The notes: generated by a model not told the origin, from the sequence alone. 64,000 nt of DNA from an uncultured Pelagibacteraceae bacterium (GCA_902572475.1 CACGGB010000001.1:103557-167556), one strand, 5' to 3'; shown: positions 54,853 through 64,000, counted from the first letter of the stretch. Program-made: numbers and translations.

Positions 54853-55299
54853 ATGCACATAGTTCTCTATAAACCTGATATCCCTCAAAATACAGCTGCA
54901 ATTATAAGATTAAGTGCGTGTTTAAACTTGAGTGTTCACATTATCGAGCCGTGTGGGTTTAATCTAAGTGATAAGAGATTTAAAAGAGTGGTTATGGATT
55001 ATATGGGTTTAAGTAGGATTTCTAGATATAATGACTACGAAACCTTTTTAGAAAAACATAAAAAATCTAGAATAATTCTGATGACAACGAAGGCTAAACA
55101 ATTATATCATGATTTTAAATTCAAAAAAAATGATATGCTTTTATTTGGAAGAGAAAGCTCAGGTGTACCAGAAAACTTACATAAAACTATAAAAAATAAA
55201 GTAAAAATTCCAATGAACAAAAAAACTAGATCACTAAATATAGGGATGAGTGTCGCAATCATTGCCTCTGAAGCATTGAGACAAAATAATTTATTATAA
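54853..55299 (+). CDS. trmL: tRNA (cytidine34-2'-O)-methyltransferase
   Basis: SPOUT fold: LYKPDIPQNTAAIIRL, LLFGRESSGVPENLH, RSLNIGMSVAIIASEALRQ. Confidence 0.93.
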   Translation: MHIVLYKPDIPQNTAAIIRLSACLNLSVHIIEPCGFNLSDKRFKRVVMDYMGLSRISRYNDYETFLEKHKKSRIILMTTKAKQLYHDFKFKKNDMLLFGRESSGVPENLHKTIKNKVKIPMNKKTRSLNIGMSVAIIASEALRQNNLL

Positions 55300-55308
55300 T
55301 AATTTTAA

Positions 55309-56133
55309 ATGAATAAATCTGATTTTAGAAAAAAAATTACAGATAGTTGGTTTTCATATTTACAAAGTCAAATCTGTAAAGAATTTGAAATATTAGAAGG
55401 TAGTAAATTTAAGTTTAAAAGGAGAGATTGGAACAAAAAAAATAGAAAGGAAGGTGGAGGCACATCATATATTTTATCAGGAGGAAAAATATTTGATAAA
55501 GTTGGAGTTAACAAATCTACAGTTTCAGGAATTTTTCCGAAACAATTTAGAAAAAATATCTTGGGAGCTGGAAAAAATGGTAAGTATTGGGCATCTGGTG
55601 TATCAGTCGTTGCTCACATGAGAAATCCAAAAATGCCTGCTCTTCACTTTAATACGAGATTTATTGTTACTTCAAAAGAATGGTTTGGTGGTGGAATGGA
55701 TGCAACACCAAGTTTTAATGATAATAAAGAGAAAAAAATTATACATGATCAATTAAAAAAAATTTGTAAACAAAATAAAAAAAATTATAAGAAATATAAA
55801 AAATGGTGTGATGAATATTTTTACTTACCCCATAGAAAAGAAGCTAGGGGAATAGGAGGCATTTTTTTTGATTATGAAATAAAAGACTGGTATAAAAATT
55901 TTAAATTTGTAAGAGAGCTTGGTTTAACTTTTATAGATATCTCTAAACAAATTATTAATCGTAAAAAGAAGACAAATTGGACAAAAAAAGAAAAAGAAAA
56001 TCAATTTATTAAACGTGGAAGATACATTGAGTTTAATCTTTTATATGATAGAGGAACTAAGTTTGGTTTAAATTCAGGAGGAAACGTAGACTCAATTTTA
56101 ATGTCTCTACCACCTGAAGCTAAGTGGAAATAA
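55309..56133 (+). CDS. hemF: Oxygen-dependent coproporphyrinogen III oxidase
   Basis: GGGTSYILSGGKIFDKVGVN, FNTRFIVTSKEWFGGGMDATP, RKEARGIGGIFFD, YIEFNLLYDRGTKFGL. Confidence 0.97.
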   Translation: MNKSDFRKKITDSWFSYLQSQICKEFEILEGSKFKFKRRDWNKKNRKEGGGTSYILSGGKIFDKVGVNKSTVSGIFPKQFRKNILGAGKNGKYWASGVSVVAHMRNPKMPALHFNTRFIVTSKEWFGGGMDATPSFNDNKEKKIIHDQLKKICKQNKKNYKKYKKWCDEYFYLPHRKEARGIGGIFFDYEIKDWYKNFKFVRELGLTFIDISKQIINRKKKTNWTKKEKENQFIKRGRYIEFNLLYDRGTKFGLNSGGNVDSILMSLPPEAKWK

Positions 56134-56135
56134 TT

Positions 56136-56612
56136 ATGGAAAAAGAACCTATAACTTTAAATGGTCTTCAAAATTTAAAAAACGAATTAGAAGACTTAAA
56201 AAATGTTCAAAGACCAAAAATTGTTGAAGCAATTGCTGAAGCAAGATCTCATGGTGACTTGAAAGAAAATGCTGAATACCATGCCGCAAAAGAACAACAG
56301 GCTTTGATTGAAAGTCGAGTAATTGCGATTAATGATCTGATAGCAAGAGCTAATGTTATTGATGTAACAAAAATTGATAATAATGGAAAAGTTATTTTTG
56401 GTTCAACAGTAAAAGTTCAAGATTTAGATAATAATAAAAATATTACTTATAGAATCGTAGGTCAAGATGAGGCGGATATAAAGAAAAACTTAATTTTTTT
56501 TAAAAGTCCGATAGGAAAAGCTTTGATTGGTAAGAATGAGGGTGAAATGATAAGCGTAAATACTCCTTCTGGTGAAAGAAATTTTGAAATATTAAAAGTT
56601 GAATATATTTAA
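56136..56612 (+). CDS. greA: Transcription elongation factor GreA (listed ORF starts at 56124)
   Basis: EAIAEARSHGDLKENAEYHAAKEQQALIE, SPIGKALIGKNEGE. Confidence 0.97.
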   Translation: MEKEPITLNGLQNLKNELEDLKNVQRPKIVEAIAEARSHGDLKENAEYHAAKEQQALIESRVIAINDLIARANVIDVTKIDNNGKVIFGSTVKVQDLDNNKNITYRIVGQDEADIKKNLIFFKSPIGKALIGKNEGEMISVNTPSGERNFEILKVEYI

Positions 56613-56615
56613 AAT

Positions 56616-57878
56616 CTACAGAGAATAAATTTTAATTAAATCTTTAATTCTCTCATTAGATATCTCAAAATTATTATTTGCCCACTCACTCTCAATTTTT
56701 TTTAAAACTTTTCCTAAAGACTCCCCTTCTTTCATACCATTTTTTTTTAGATATTCACCATTTACATGAAGCTTTGGAATATTAGATTTTAATACTAAAT
56801 TTAAAGTTTTTGAAAACTCATCTATCTTAATTTTAGAGTTAATTGTAAAATTAATTATATTTAAATTTATTAAATGTTCTTTGCCGTAAAAATAAATATT
56901 TCTAATTAAATCTTTATCAAAAAAATTCTTGTTTTTTTTGACTTCAATTAGATTGCTAGATAATTTCTTTAAAGTCTCTTTAATCTTGCTTGAAACATTG
57001 TACTTATGTGAAAAGTATTCGTCATTATTTTTATCATCAATAAGCAAAACTGCTAGTAAAAGATCTTTGTTTATATTTGAATATTTACATATTTTCTTTA
57101 ATCTTTCTAATCTGTTTAGATATAAAAACTCAGGGAAAATCATTAAAAAGATTTCTTTTAAATGGTCGCTTTCATTTATTTTTAAAAAACTTTCGAGTTC
57201 CAAAATCTTAAGTAGCTCGTCTAGTATTCTTTCTTTAGAAATTTTTTTAATTCCAATTAAATTATGCTTAATAGCTTCGATTGTAGTTTTTTCAACTTGG
57301 ATATCATACATAACTTTGAATCTTATAAATCTTATTATTCTTAAATAATCTTCTTCAATCCTTTTTTGTGGATCGCCTATAAACTTCACATTCTTATTTT
57401 TTAGATCAACTGTTCCATTTTGAGGATCAAAAATTTTACCATTTATATCCATATAAATTGCGTTTATGGTAAAATCTCTTCTCTCGGAGTCTAAATGCCA
57501 GTCATCTGTGTATTCAATTTCTGCGTGCCTTCCGTCGGTTTTAAGGTCTTTTCGAAGTGTTGTGAGCTCAATCTTTTTAGTATCTGACAATATAGTAACT
57601 GTTCCATGTTTAATACTTGTATCAATTATTTTTAGATTGGTGTTTTTCAATTTTTCCTTGATTTGTTCTGTTGTAAGAATAGTTGCTGCATCAATATCAT
57701 CTATCTTTTCCTTTGAAAGATATTTTCTCACACAGCCACCTACAAATCTGACAACTGTTTTGTCTTCAAAATATCCGTCTTCCAATTTTTTAAAAATAAA
57801 TCTTAATTCTTTATTTTTATAGAATGGAAAAAAAGTACTTTTAATTTTTTCGATGAAGTTTAAACTTAAACTGAGCAT
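56616..57878 (-). CDS. cca: CCA-adding tRNA nucleotidyltransferase / poly(A) polymerase family
   Basis: VRFVGGCVRKYLSKEKIDDIDAAT, KHGTVTI, RRDFTINAIYMDINGKIFDPQNG, ERIEEDYLRIIRFIRF. Confidence 0.92.
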   Translation of the reverse strand: MLSLSLNFIEKIKSTFFPFYKNKELRFIFKKLEDGYFEDKTVVRFVGGCVRKYLSKEKIDDIDAATILTTEQIKEKLKNTNLKIIDTSIKHGTVTILSDTKKIELTTLRKDLKTDGRHAEIEYTDDWHLDSERRDFTINAIYMDINGKIFDPQNGTVDLKNKNVKFIGDPQKRIEEDYLRIIRFIRFKVMYDIQVEKTTIEAIKHNLIGIKKISKERILDELLKILELESFLKINESDHLKEIFLMIFPEFLYLNRLERLKKICKYSNINKDLLLAVLLIDDKNNDEYFSHKYNVSSKIKETLKKLSSNLIEVKKNKNFFDKDLIRNIYFYGKEHLINLNIINFTINSKIKIDEFSKTLNLVLKSNIPKLHVNGEYLKKNGMKEGESLGKVLKKIESEWANNNFEISNERIKDLIKIYSL

Positions 57879-57885
57879 AAATCAT

Positions 57886-57959
57886 TGGCTGGGGCACTAG
57901 GATTCGAACCTAGGATGGCGGTATCAAAAACCGCTGCCTTACCGCTTGGCTATGCCCCA
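57886..57959 (-). tRNA. tRNA-Gln(UUG)
   Basis: Minus: TGGGGCATAGCCAAGCGGTAAGGCAGCGGTTTTTGATACCGCCATCCTAGGTTCGAATCCTAGTGCCCCAGCCA; anticodon TTG; CCA encoded. Confidence 0.96.
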
Positions 57960-57993
57960 TTTATGATGACTGGTATATCATAATTAAATAAAA

Positions 57994-58833
57994 TTAAATA
58001 GTTTTCGCGATTGAAAATGAAAATTTAGGGTATTTTTTTCTTAACTTTTTAAGTGCGGCTTTTGAACTTCGATTGTTATTAAATAAACCATAACAAACCG
58101 AACCAGATCCTGACATTCTTGATAAAAAACACCCCTTAGTTTTGTTAATATCCAAGAGTAACTTTTGAATAATTGGGTGTTCTTTTTCAACAATGGATTG
58201 TAAATCATTATTAGATTTTATTATATGGTCTATAAATTTTTTCTTTGATTTTAAGCTTTCAATTTTAACTCTATCTTTTTTGGAATATATTTTTACTTTT
58301 GAATAAATTTTCTTTGTAGAACATTTTATCTTTGGATAAATCAGCAAAAAATTTAATTGATAATTTTGGTTTAATTTTGTGACAGTGGATAGATCTTTTA
58401 AAAATCCTCGGTTGTAAAAAAAGAGAAAAAAGTCTGATCCAATATTAGATGAAATTTTTTGAAGTAAATCTTTTTTTATCTTTTTTTTAATTAAATGCTG
58501 AAATATCGCCACCGCATTGCTAGTTCCGCCTCCTAAGCCTCCAAAGACTGGGATTCTTTTGTTTATTTTTATATTGTAATAATTAGAGATTAATTTGTTA
58601 TTTCTCAGTATATCCAGAATCGATTTAACAGAATTTTTTGAGCGATCAATATATTTTGAATAAGTTCCGGTAAAAGATACATTATCGTAGTTTTTATCTT
58701 GGTTTTTTTTTATATAAATCGTATCAAATTTGTTTACTAAGCAGTAAATTGATTGAATTTCGTGCAAACCATTTTTTGTTTTTTTATTTACATTCAAACT
58801 TAGATTAATTTTCGCAAAAGATTTGAGAGCCAT
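57994..58833 (-). CDS. ispE: 4-diphosphocytidyl-2-C-methyl-D-erythritol kinase
   Basis: SFAKINLSLNVNKKTKNGLHEIQSI, PVFGGLGGGTSNAVAIF, MSGSGSVCYGLF (GHMP). Confidence 0.93.
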   Translation of the reverse strand: MALKSFAKINLSLNVNKKTKNGLHEIQSIYCLVNKFDTIYIKKNQDKNYDNVSFTGTYSKYIDRSKNSVKSILDILRNNKLISNYYNIKINKRIPVFGGLGGGTSNAVAIFQHLIKKKIKKDLLQKISSNIGSDFFLFFYNRGFLKDLSTVTKLNQNYQLNFLLIYPKIKCSTKKIYSKVKIYSKKDRVKIESLKSKKKFIDHIIKSNNDLQSIVEKEHPIIQKLLLDINKTKGCFLSRMSGSGSVCYGLFNNNRSSKAALKKLRKKYPKFSFSIAKTI

Positions 58834-58834
58834 T

Positions 58835-60535
58835 TCAAAGGCCTTTTATTAATTTTTGTTGCACCAAATCTTTTAAATCTTTTTCGGCTTCCTCAAGACC
58901 TAGAACGTAGCTCCAATAATATCGGGCTTGTATTTCTTTTCCGTTTTTCCAAAGAACGTCACCGTAATGATCGTTAACTATAGGGTCAGCGGGCATTAGT
59001 TTTACTGCTAGTTGAAGGTAATCTTTAGACTCTTTAAATCTTTTCAATTTGAATAAAGCCCAACCAAGTGAGTCTATAATATATGGATCGTTTGATCTTA
59101 AATTGTTTGCTTTCTCTAACATTTCAAGAGATTTTTCGATTTTTATACCTTGCTCAATCCAAGAATAAGCGAGATAATTGATTACGTAAGCTTGATCTGG
59201 GCTTGCCTCAAGTGATGCTAAAAGATCTTTTTCGGCTTTATCCCATTTACCTATTCTCTCATAAGCAACTCCTCTTCCGTCAGTCACATCTGGGTAAAGG
59301 GGGTGCTTGCTATCGATATTATTTAAAATTTGAGAGTAATAAATAATTGATTTTTCGAATTCTTCATTATTTTTTAAAAATTCTGCATAATCAAAAGTTT
59401 CATAAATACCTTTATTAGTAAGTTTGTTATATGAGTCTTTTAAAATATTAAGAGCATCTGTTTTTTTTTCCTCTTTTATTAAAATTCTTGAAATTTGTTT
59501 ATTTGAATACCAGCTTAAAGCATCTCCATGGTAAGTTAATTTTTCATAAATTTTTTTTGCGTTTTTAAAGTCATTAATTTTATACAAATTTTCTGCCAGC
59601 AAAGTATCGTAAGCATGAAAATCTTTATTCAAATATTTTGTCAAATTTAAGTAAAAATTAGATGAAGGATAAATTGATTGAGATGATAAAGCATTAGCAG
59701 TTATGTACATTAACTCTGCAACTACATCTTTTTCATTCTCACAACTAAAATTAAAACTATTTTTTGAATTTTCTAAATCAGCTAAGTATTGATTGAGTAA
59801 TAAATTTCTTGGATATTTGGTTAATGACTCTTTTATAATTTTCTTTGCCTTTTCAATTTTTCCAATACTGCTTAGGTATTTTGCATAAAAATAATTATAC
59901 CTAGAAAAATCAGTTTTTTGATCGATTAATAAATCTTTAAATAAAATTTCTGTGTTTGAAGTTTTGTAAAAACAATTTAAAAAAACATTCTGAATTCTTT
60001 TTAAATTTTCAAATCTATCATCTAACTTATCAAGATTTGATATAGAGACTTCTGGTGTTTCGCTATTCAAGTTTGACCAAAGAAAAAGAGTGCTAGCCAT
60101 ATAGCTATCTAACATCGATCTAGATTTTCTATTTATAGCACTTGCGAAATATTTTTTGGATATTTCAAAATTAGAGTTTTTTAAATAATAAATACCAATT
60201 ACAAGATCGCTTTCTAAACTTTTTTTGTTTTTTTTCTCCAATTTTCTCGAAAAATTATATGCTTCTTTGAAATTTCCGGAATTGATCAAGGAATATAAAT
60301 ATTTTAAAGAAAAGGTAGAATGTATTTTTTCAAGTCCATCCAATGATTTAAGGTATTTATATGACTCACTATATTTACTTTCATTCAGAAGTACAATTCC
60401 TGAAAAATAACCAGCAATGTTATTGGCTTTATTATATTTATCTAGGCTTCTAGCTTCCGGTGTGGAAAAAAAAATAAAAACAATGACAAATATAGTGAGA
60501 TCTGTAATCTTTAAATATCTTTTTAAAATAGACAT
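58835..60535 (-). CDS. TPR-repeat protein with signal peptide
   Basis: 566 aa; repeated TPRs, e.g. DQAYVINYLAYSWIEQGIKIEKSLEMLEKANNLRSNDPYIIDSLGWALFKLKRFKES; adjacent to ispE. Confidence 0.85.
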   Translation of the reverse strand: MSILKRYLKITDLTIFVIVFIFFSTPEARSLDKYNKANNIAGYFSGIVLLNESKYSESYKYLKSLDGLEKIHSTFSLKYLYSLINSGNFKEAYNFSRKLEKKNKKSLESDLVIGIYYLKNSNFEISKKYFASAINRKSRSMLDSYMASTLFLWSNLNSETPEVSISNLDKLDDRFENLKRIQNVFLNCFYKTSNTEILFKDLLIDQKTDFSRYNYFYAKYLSSIGKIEKAKKIIKESLTKYPRNLLLNQYLADLENSKNSFNFSCENEKDVVAELMYITANALSSQSIYPSSNFYLNLTKYLNKDFHAYDTLLAENLYKINDFKNAKKIYEKLTYHGDALSWYSNKQISRILIKEEKKTDALNILKDSYNKLTNKGIYETFDYAEFLKNNEEFEKSIIYYSQILNNIDSKHPLYPDVTDGRGVAYERIGKWDKAEKDLLASLEASPDQAYVINYLAYSWIEQGIKIEKSLEMLEKANNLRSNDPYIIDSLGWALFKLKRFKESKDYLQLAVKLMPADPIVNDHYGDVLWKNGKEIQARYYWSYVLGLEEAEKDLKDLVQQKLIKGL

Positions 60536-60537
60536 AA

Positions 60538-61233
60538 ATGTTAAAAAAAAATAGCTCTATAAAACTTATTAAATATTACAATTTTATTAATTACAATTTA
60601 ATTTACAATAATAAGTCAATCAATAGATATAAAAAAGACAATTATGGATTATCAGAGGATAAAACTAAAAACTTAGAGTCTTTAAAAAAATCAATTATTA
60701 ATTTAAAAAATTGTAATTTAAAAAAAACTGCAAAAAATGTTGTATTTTGTGATGGTAATCCAAAATCACGGATCATGCTCATAGGTGAAGCTCCTGGTGC
60801 TAATGAAGATGAAGAGGGCTTACCTTTTGTGGGAAGGGCAGGAATTTTATTAGATAAAATGCTAGCATCAATAAGTTTAGATAGAAAAAAAGTCTATATA
60901 TCTAATATTGTAAATTACCGACCACCTGAAAACCGAAGACCAACTGATGAAGAAATCAAGAGATATCTACCTTTTATCACAAAACATATTGAAATAATTA
61001 ATCCAAAAATTTTAGTTCTCTTAGGTAGCACTGCAATGAATGCGCTTATAGGAAAAGATATAGTGATATCGAAAATGAGAGGTAAATGGATAGAAAAAAA
61101 ATTTGGAAACTGCAAAACTTTTGTTTTAATCACATTTCACCCGGCGTTTTTAATGAGGCAACCGGCACAAAAAAAATTGTCTTGGATAGATTTAAAAATG
61201 ATAAGAGATAAAAAATCTAAACTTAATATTTAA
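60538..61233 (+). CDS. Uracil-DNA glycosylase family 4-like, Fe-S ligands mostly lost
   Basis: IMLIGEAPGANEDEEGLPFVGRAGILLDKML, VYISNIVNYRPPENRRPT, TFHPAFLMRQP. Confidence 0.9.
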   Translation: MLKKNSSIKLIKYYNFINYNLIYNNKSINRYKKDNYGLSEDKTKNLESLKKSIINLKNCNLKKTAKNVVFCDGNPKSRIMLIGEAPGANEDEEGLPFVGRAGILLDKMLASISLDRKKVYISNIVNYRPPENRRPTDEEIKRYLPFITKHIEIINPKILVLLGSTAMNALIGKDIVISKMRGKWIEKKFGNCKTFVLITFHPAFLMRQPAQKKLSWIDLKMIRDKKSKLNI

Positions 61234-61803
61234 TTGAAAAGGTTAATTACAGCAGGTGTTGATGAAGTTGGAAGAGGATGCCTAGCTGGACCTGTTGTTT
61301 CAGCAGCTGTTGTACTCAAAAAAGGTATAAATCTTAGACTTTTAAAAGACTCAAAAAAAATTTCATTTAATAAAAGAGAGAAAATTTCAGAACACGTTAA
61401 ACAAAATTCTTATTTTGCTATCGGGATCGCTTCTGTTGAGGAAATTCTTAAATTAAATATTTTACAAGCTTCACTTCTTTCAATGAAAAGAGCACTTAAT
61501 CAACTTACAATAAAACCAGACATAACTTTAATTGACGGAAATTTTGCACCAGAAGGTATTAAAAAATATAAAACAATCATAAATGGAGATGAAAAAGTAA
61601 AAGCTATAAGCGCTGCTTCTATTATTGCAAAAGTTTATAGAGATAAATTAATGATAAAATTATCTGAAAAATTTTCTAATTATTCCTGGGAAAGGAATTT
61701 CGGATACGGTACCAAAGCGCATTTGGAAGGTTTAAAAAAATTTGGGGTGACTGCGCATCACAGAAAAAGTTTTAAACCAGTACACAAGATATTGTCGAGT
61801 TAG
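61234..61803 (+). CDS. rnhB: Ribonuclease HII (TTG start)
   Basis: AGVDEVGRGCLAGPVVSAAVVL, DSKKISFNKRE, SIIAKVYRDKLM, GYGTKAH. Confidence 0.96.
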   Translation: MKRLITAGVDEVGRGCLAGPVVSAAVVLKKGINLRLLKDSKKISFNKREKISEHVKQNSYFAIGIASVEEILKLNILQASLLSMKRALNQLTIKPDITLIDGNFAPEGIKKYKTIINGDEKVKAISAASIIAKVYRDKLMIKLSEKFSNYSWERNFGYGTKAHLEGLKKFGVTAHHRKSFKPVHKILSS

Positions 61804-61853
61804 GAATCTCAAGCACAAGAAGTCTCATTTTTTTTTAAAATAGTTTGACCCCA

Positions 61854-61874
61854 AATTCAATTTAGGGTTGAATT
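61854..61874 (+). promoter_or_regulatory. Inverted repeat AATTCAA-N7-TTGAATT just upstream of the ccrM ATG
   Basis: Perfect 7-bp stem; the loop TTTAGGG contains the only SD-like AGGG. Confidence 0.5.
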
Positions 61875-61879
61875 CAAAA

Positions 61880-62953
61880 ATGTTAAAATTTTCCAATCAA
61901 ATTGTTAATGGAGATTGCTTAAAGGAAATAAAAAAAATTCCTAATAAGTCCTTTGATTTAGTTTTCGCTGACCCTCCCTACAATATGCAGATTGGTGAAA
62001 AATTAACTCGGCCTGATGCAAGCAAAGTGAATGGTGTAAATGATAAGTGGGATCAATTTAATAGTTTCAAACATTACGATGAATTCTGCATTACTTGGCT
62101 TAATGAATGTAAAAGAATTTTAAAAGATAATGGCAGTATTTGGGTAATAGGATCTTATCATAATATTTTTCGTCTAGGTTATCACTTACAAAATTTAGAT
62201 TACTGGCTGCTTAATGATGTCATTTGGAGAAAGAATAATCCTATGCCAAATTTTAGAGGTACACGATTTACCAATGCACATGAAACTCTTATTTGGGCTT
62301 CAAAAAATAAGAAATCAAAATATACGTTTAATTATCAATCGCTAAAATGCTTAAACGATGACTTGCAGATGAGATCAGACTGGAAATTACCTATTTGTAA
62401 CGGAAAAGAGAGGCTTAAGAAAAATGGTAAAAAAATTCATTCTACTCAAAAACCAGAGGCTCTTTTACATAGAATTATTTTGGCTACCACAAATAAAGGC
62501 GATTCCATCTTTGATCCTTTTTTAGGAACTGGAACAACAGCAGTGGTTGCTAAAAAATTAGGTAGAAAATATTTTGGAATAGAAAGAGACAAAAAATATT
62601 TTAAAGCTGCTAGTGAGCGAATAAAAAAAACTAAGGTAATTAAGGATGAATATTTAGATACTATAGAAAACAACAAATCAAAACCAAGAATTCCTTTTGG
62701 CTCTCTTGTAGAACTAGGAATATTAAAACCTGGCACTACCCTATTTGATCCAAAAATGAAGATTAATGCAAAAATCATGGCTGATGGAAGCATTAAATAT
62801 AAAGAGTCTGAAGGTTCTATTCACAAAGTGGCAGCAACAATTATGGGTGCTGAAAGCTATAATGGTTGGACTTATTGGCATTGCAATATAAATGGATCTA
62901 CTGTTTTGATTGATAGCTTAAGACAAAAATTTATTTCCGAAACTAAAGCCTAA
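61880..62953 (+). CDS. ccrM: CcrM-type adenine-N6 DNA methyltransferase (predicted GANTC); listed ORF starts at TTG 61868
   Basis: FADPPYNMQIG (DPPY), STQKPEALLHRIILATTNKGDSIFDPFLGTGTTAVVAKKLGRKYFGIERD, C-terminal RAMA-like domain; downstream of rnhB. Confidence 0.93.
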   Translation: MLKFSNQIVNGDCLKEIKKIPNKSFDLVFADPPYNMQIGEKLTRPDASKVNGVNDKWDQFNSFKHYDEFCITWLNECKRILKDNGSIWVIGSYHNIFRLGYHLQNLDYWLLNDVIWRKNNPMPNFRGTRFTNAHETLIWASKNKKSKYTFNYQSLKCLNDDLQMRSDWKLPICNGKERLKKNGKKIHSTQKPEALLHRIILATTNKGDSIFDPFLGTGTTAVVAKKLGRKYFGIERDKKYFKAASERIKKTKVIKDEYLDTIENNKSKPRIPFGSLVELGILKPGTTLFDPKMKINAKIMADGSIKYKESEGSIHKVAATIMGAESYNGWTYWHCNINGSTVLIDSLRQKFISETKA

Positions 62954-64000
62954 TTTTTATAAACTTTACCTAAATATCTTTTTACGAAAAATTTACGCTT
63001 TACTAAAAACTTAAGAAATATATTTCTTACTTTTTGCATGATTGAGTTTGAAAAATGGAATGTGAAGAAATTAAAGTTTGATCTACTTCTTATAATTTTT
63101 GCCCTTTTTGATCTAACTTCAAAATAATCATTATCTTTATCAAGCTTATCATTTTTTAATAAATTAAATATTTCAAAGGCACTTTCTATAGATTGTCCAG
63201 CACCTTGCGCAAGAGTTGGTAAAAATCCATTAAAAGCGTCTCCTATATAAAATACTTTTTTGTTAGTAGAAGGAATAATCTTAGGAGAAAAATATAATGG
63301 CCATGTTTTTATTTCATTGTCAAAAATGGTTTTTAATTTAGAGTTTTGTTTTAAAATAATTTCTTGAACTAGCTGTTTAATATTATCGGGTTCGTATTTT
63401 TTACATCTGATTATGCAAACCATATTTAACTCTTTTTTTTTATTAATCGGATAAATAACAATATGACTGTTACTGCCTAACATGAGACTAATATTATCCT
63501 CAATAATATTTAAATCAGATCTTGAATTTAATATTACTCTTACTGCCACAGCTTTCTTAAACTTTGGCTCTATTTTTTTCTTTTCAAAAAAAGACCTAGT
63601 ATTAGAAAATATTCCGTCAGCAGCAATAACAAAATCTACAAGATCATTCGTATTGTCATCAAATTTTATTAAAACTTTATCTTTAAGTTCAGAAACTTCT
63701 TTAATTTTTTTTCCAAATCTTAAGTGTTGTGTGTAAATATCCTCTTTTAAAAATTCGATCAAAGTTGATCTTTGAAGAGTTGTATATTTTGCTTCAGCGC
63801 TGTTGAACTTGGATAAATTTAAATCACATATTTTCTCGTTTTGGATGTTATAAAAATTAATTATTTTTGGATGAAATATTTTTTCATTATTTATTTTGTT
63901 AAAGTTTATTTGATTTAAAATTTTAACTCCATTAGCTCCTAATTGAATACCGTAACCTTCCTCAAGAGATAAACTTTCTTCTCTCTCATAAACCATAAAT
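62950..64000 (-). CDS. FAD-dependent monooxygenase (UbiH/salicylate-hydroxylase-like), N-terminus cut by window edge
   Basis: GYGIQLGANGVKILNQI, DFVIAADGIFSNTRS (DG motif), VFYIGDAFNGFLPTLAQGAGQSIESAF (GD motif); the first Rossmann GxGxxG is absent because the frame is open to the window end. Confidence 0.88.
   Translation of the reverse strand, partial: FMVYEREESLSLEEGYGIQLGANGVKILNQINFNKINNEKIFHPKIINFYNIQNEKICDLNLSKFNSAEAKYTTLQRSTLIEFLKEDIYTQHLRFGKKIKEVSELKDKVLIKFDDNTNDLVDFVIAADGIFSNTRSFFEKKKIEPKFKKAVAVRVILNSRSDLNIIEDNISLMLGSNSHIVIYPINKKKELNMVCIIRCKKYEPDNIKQLVQEIILKQNSKLKTIFDNEIKTWPLYFSPKIIPSTNKKVFYIGDAFNGFLPTLAQGAGQSIESAFEIFNLLKNDKLDKDNDYFEVRSKRAKIIRSRSNFNFFTFHFSNSIMQKVRNIFLKFLVKRKFFVKRYLGKVYKN

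Noticed and set aside
56929-57822. Two plus-strand ORFs of 139 and 118 aa
   Set aside because: Antisense to cca; Ser/Leu/Phe-rich artefacts of AT-rich antisense frames.
62446-62793. 115-aa minus ORF
   Set aside because: Antisense to ccrM catalytic region.

Overview
AT-rich, densely packed core-genome segment that looks alphaproteobacterial. Gene content, order and composition fit a SAR11/Pelagibacterales-like streamlined genome; this is inference, not tested against a database. About 20.8 kb on the minus strand (1-20790) is one division/cell-wall (dcw) cluster: mraZ-ftsZ-rsmH-ftsL-ftsI-murEF(fused)-mraY-murD-ftsW-murG-murC-murB-ddl-ftsQ-ftsA-lpxC-bamD-ligA (cut by the window edge). Next come rnpB, an amidase, mlaA/mlaC, a CAU tRNA, rpoD, dnaG, yqeY, carAB, a 2OG-oxygenase/ELM1 pair, trxB, aspC, uvrB, a PTR1-like SDR with folB, uvrC, pgsA, ilvE, a petP/petR-like regulatory set, ubiK, lgt-midA-pgeF, prs, rplY, pth, ychF, petABC, trmL, hemF, greA, cca, tRNA-Gln, ispE, a TPR protein, a UDG, rnhB, ccrM and an edge-truncated FAD monooxygenase. 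I saw no mobile elements, CRISPR arrays, phage genes or defence islands, and no wholly new multi-gene system. The most interesting signals are: (i) an FtsA that appears to have lost all its actin-fold ATP-binding motifs but keeps the 1C domain and a C-terminal amphipathic tail; (ii) ftsZ moved from its usual place after ftsA to directly behind mraZ; (iii) a MurE-MurF fusion; (iv) three TGGG boxes at exact 10-bp spacing over a promoter upstream of mraZ; (v) loss of metal or Fe-S ligands in DnaG and in a family-4-like UDG; (vi) convergent genes sharing 4-bp CTAR stop overlaps.
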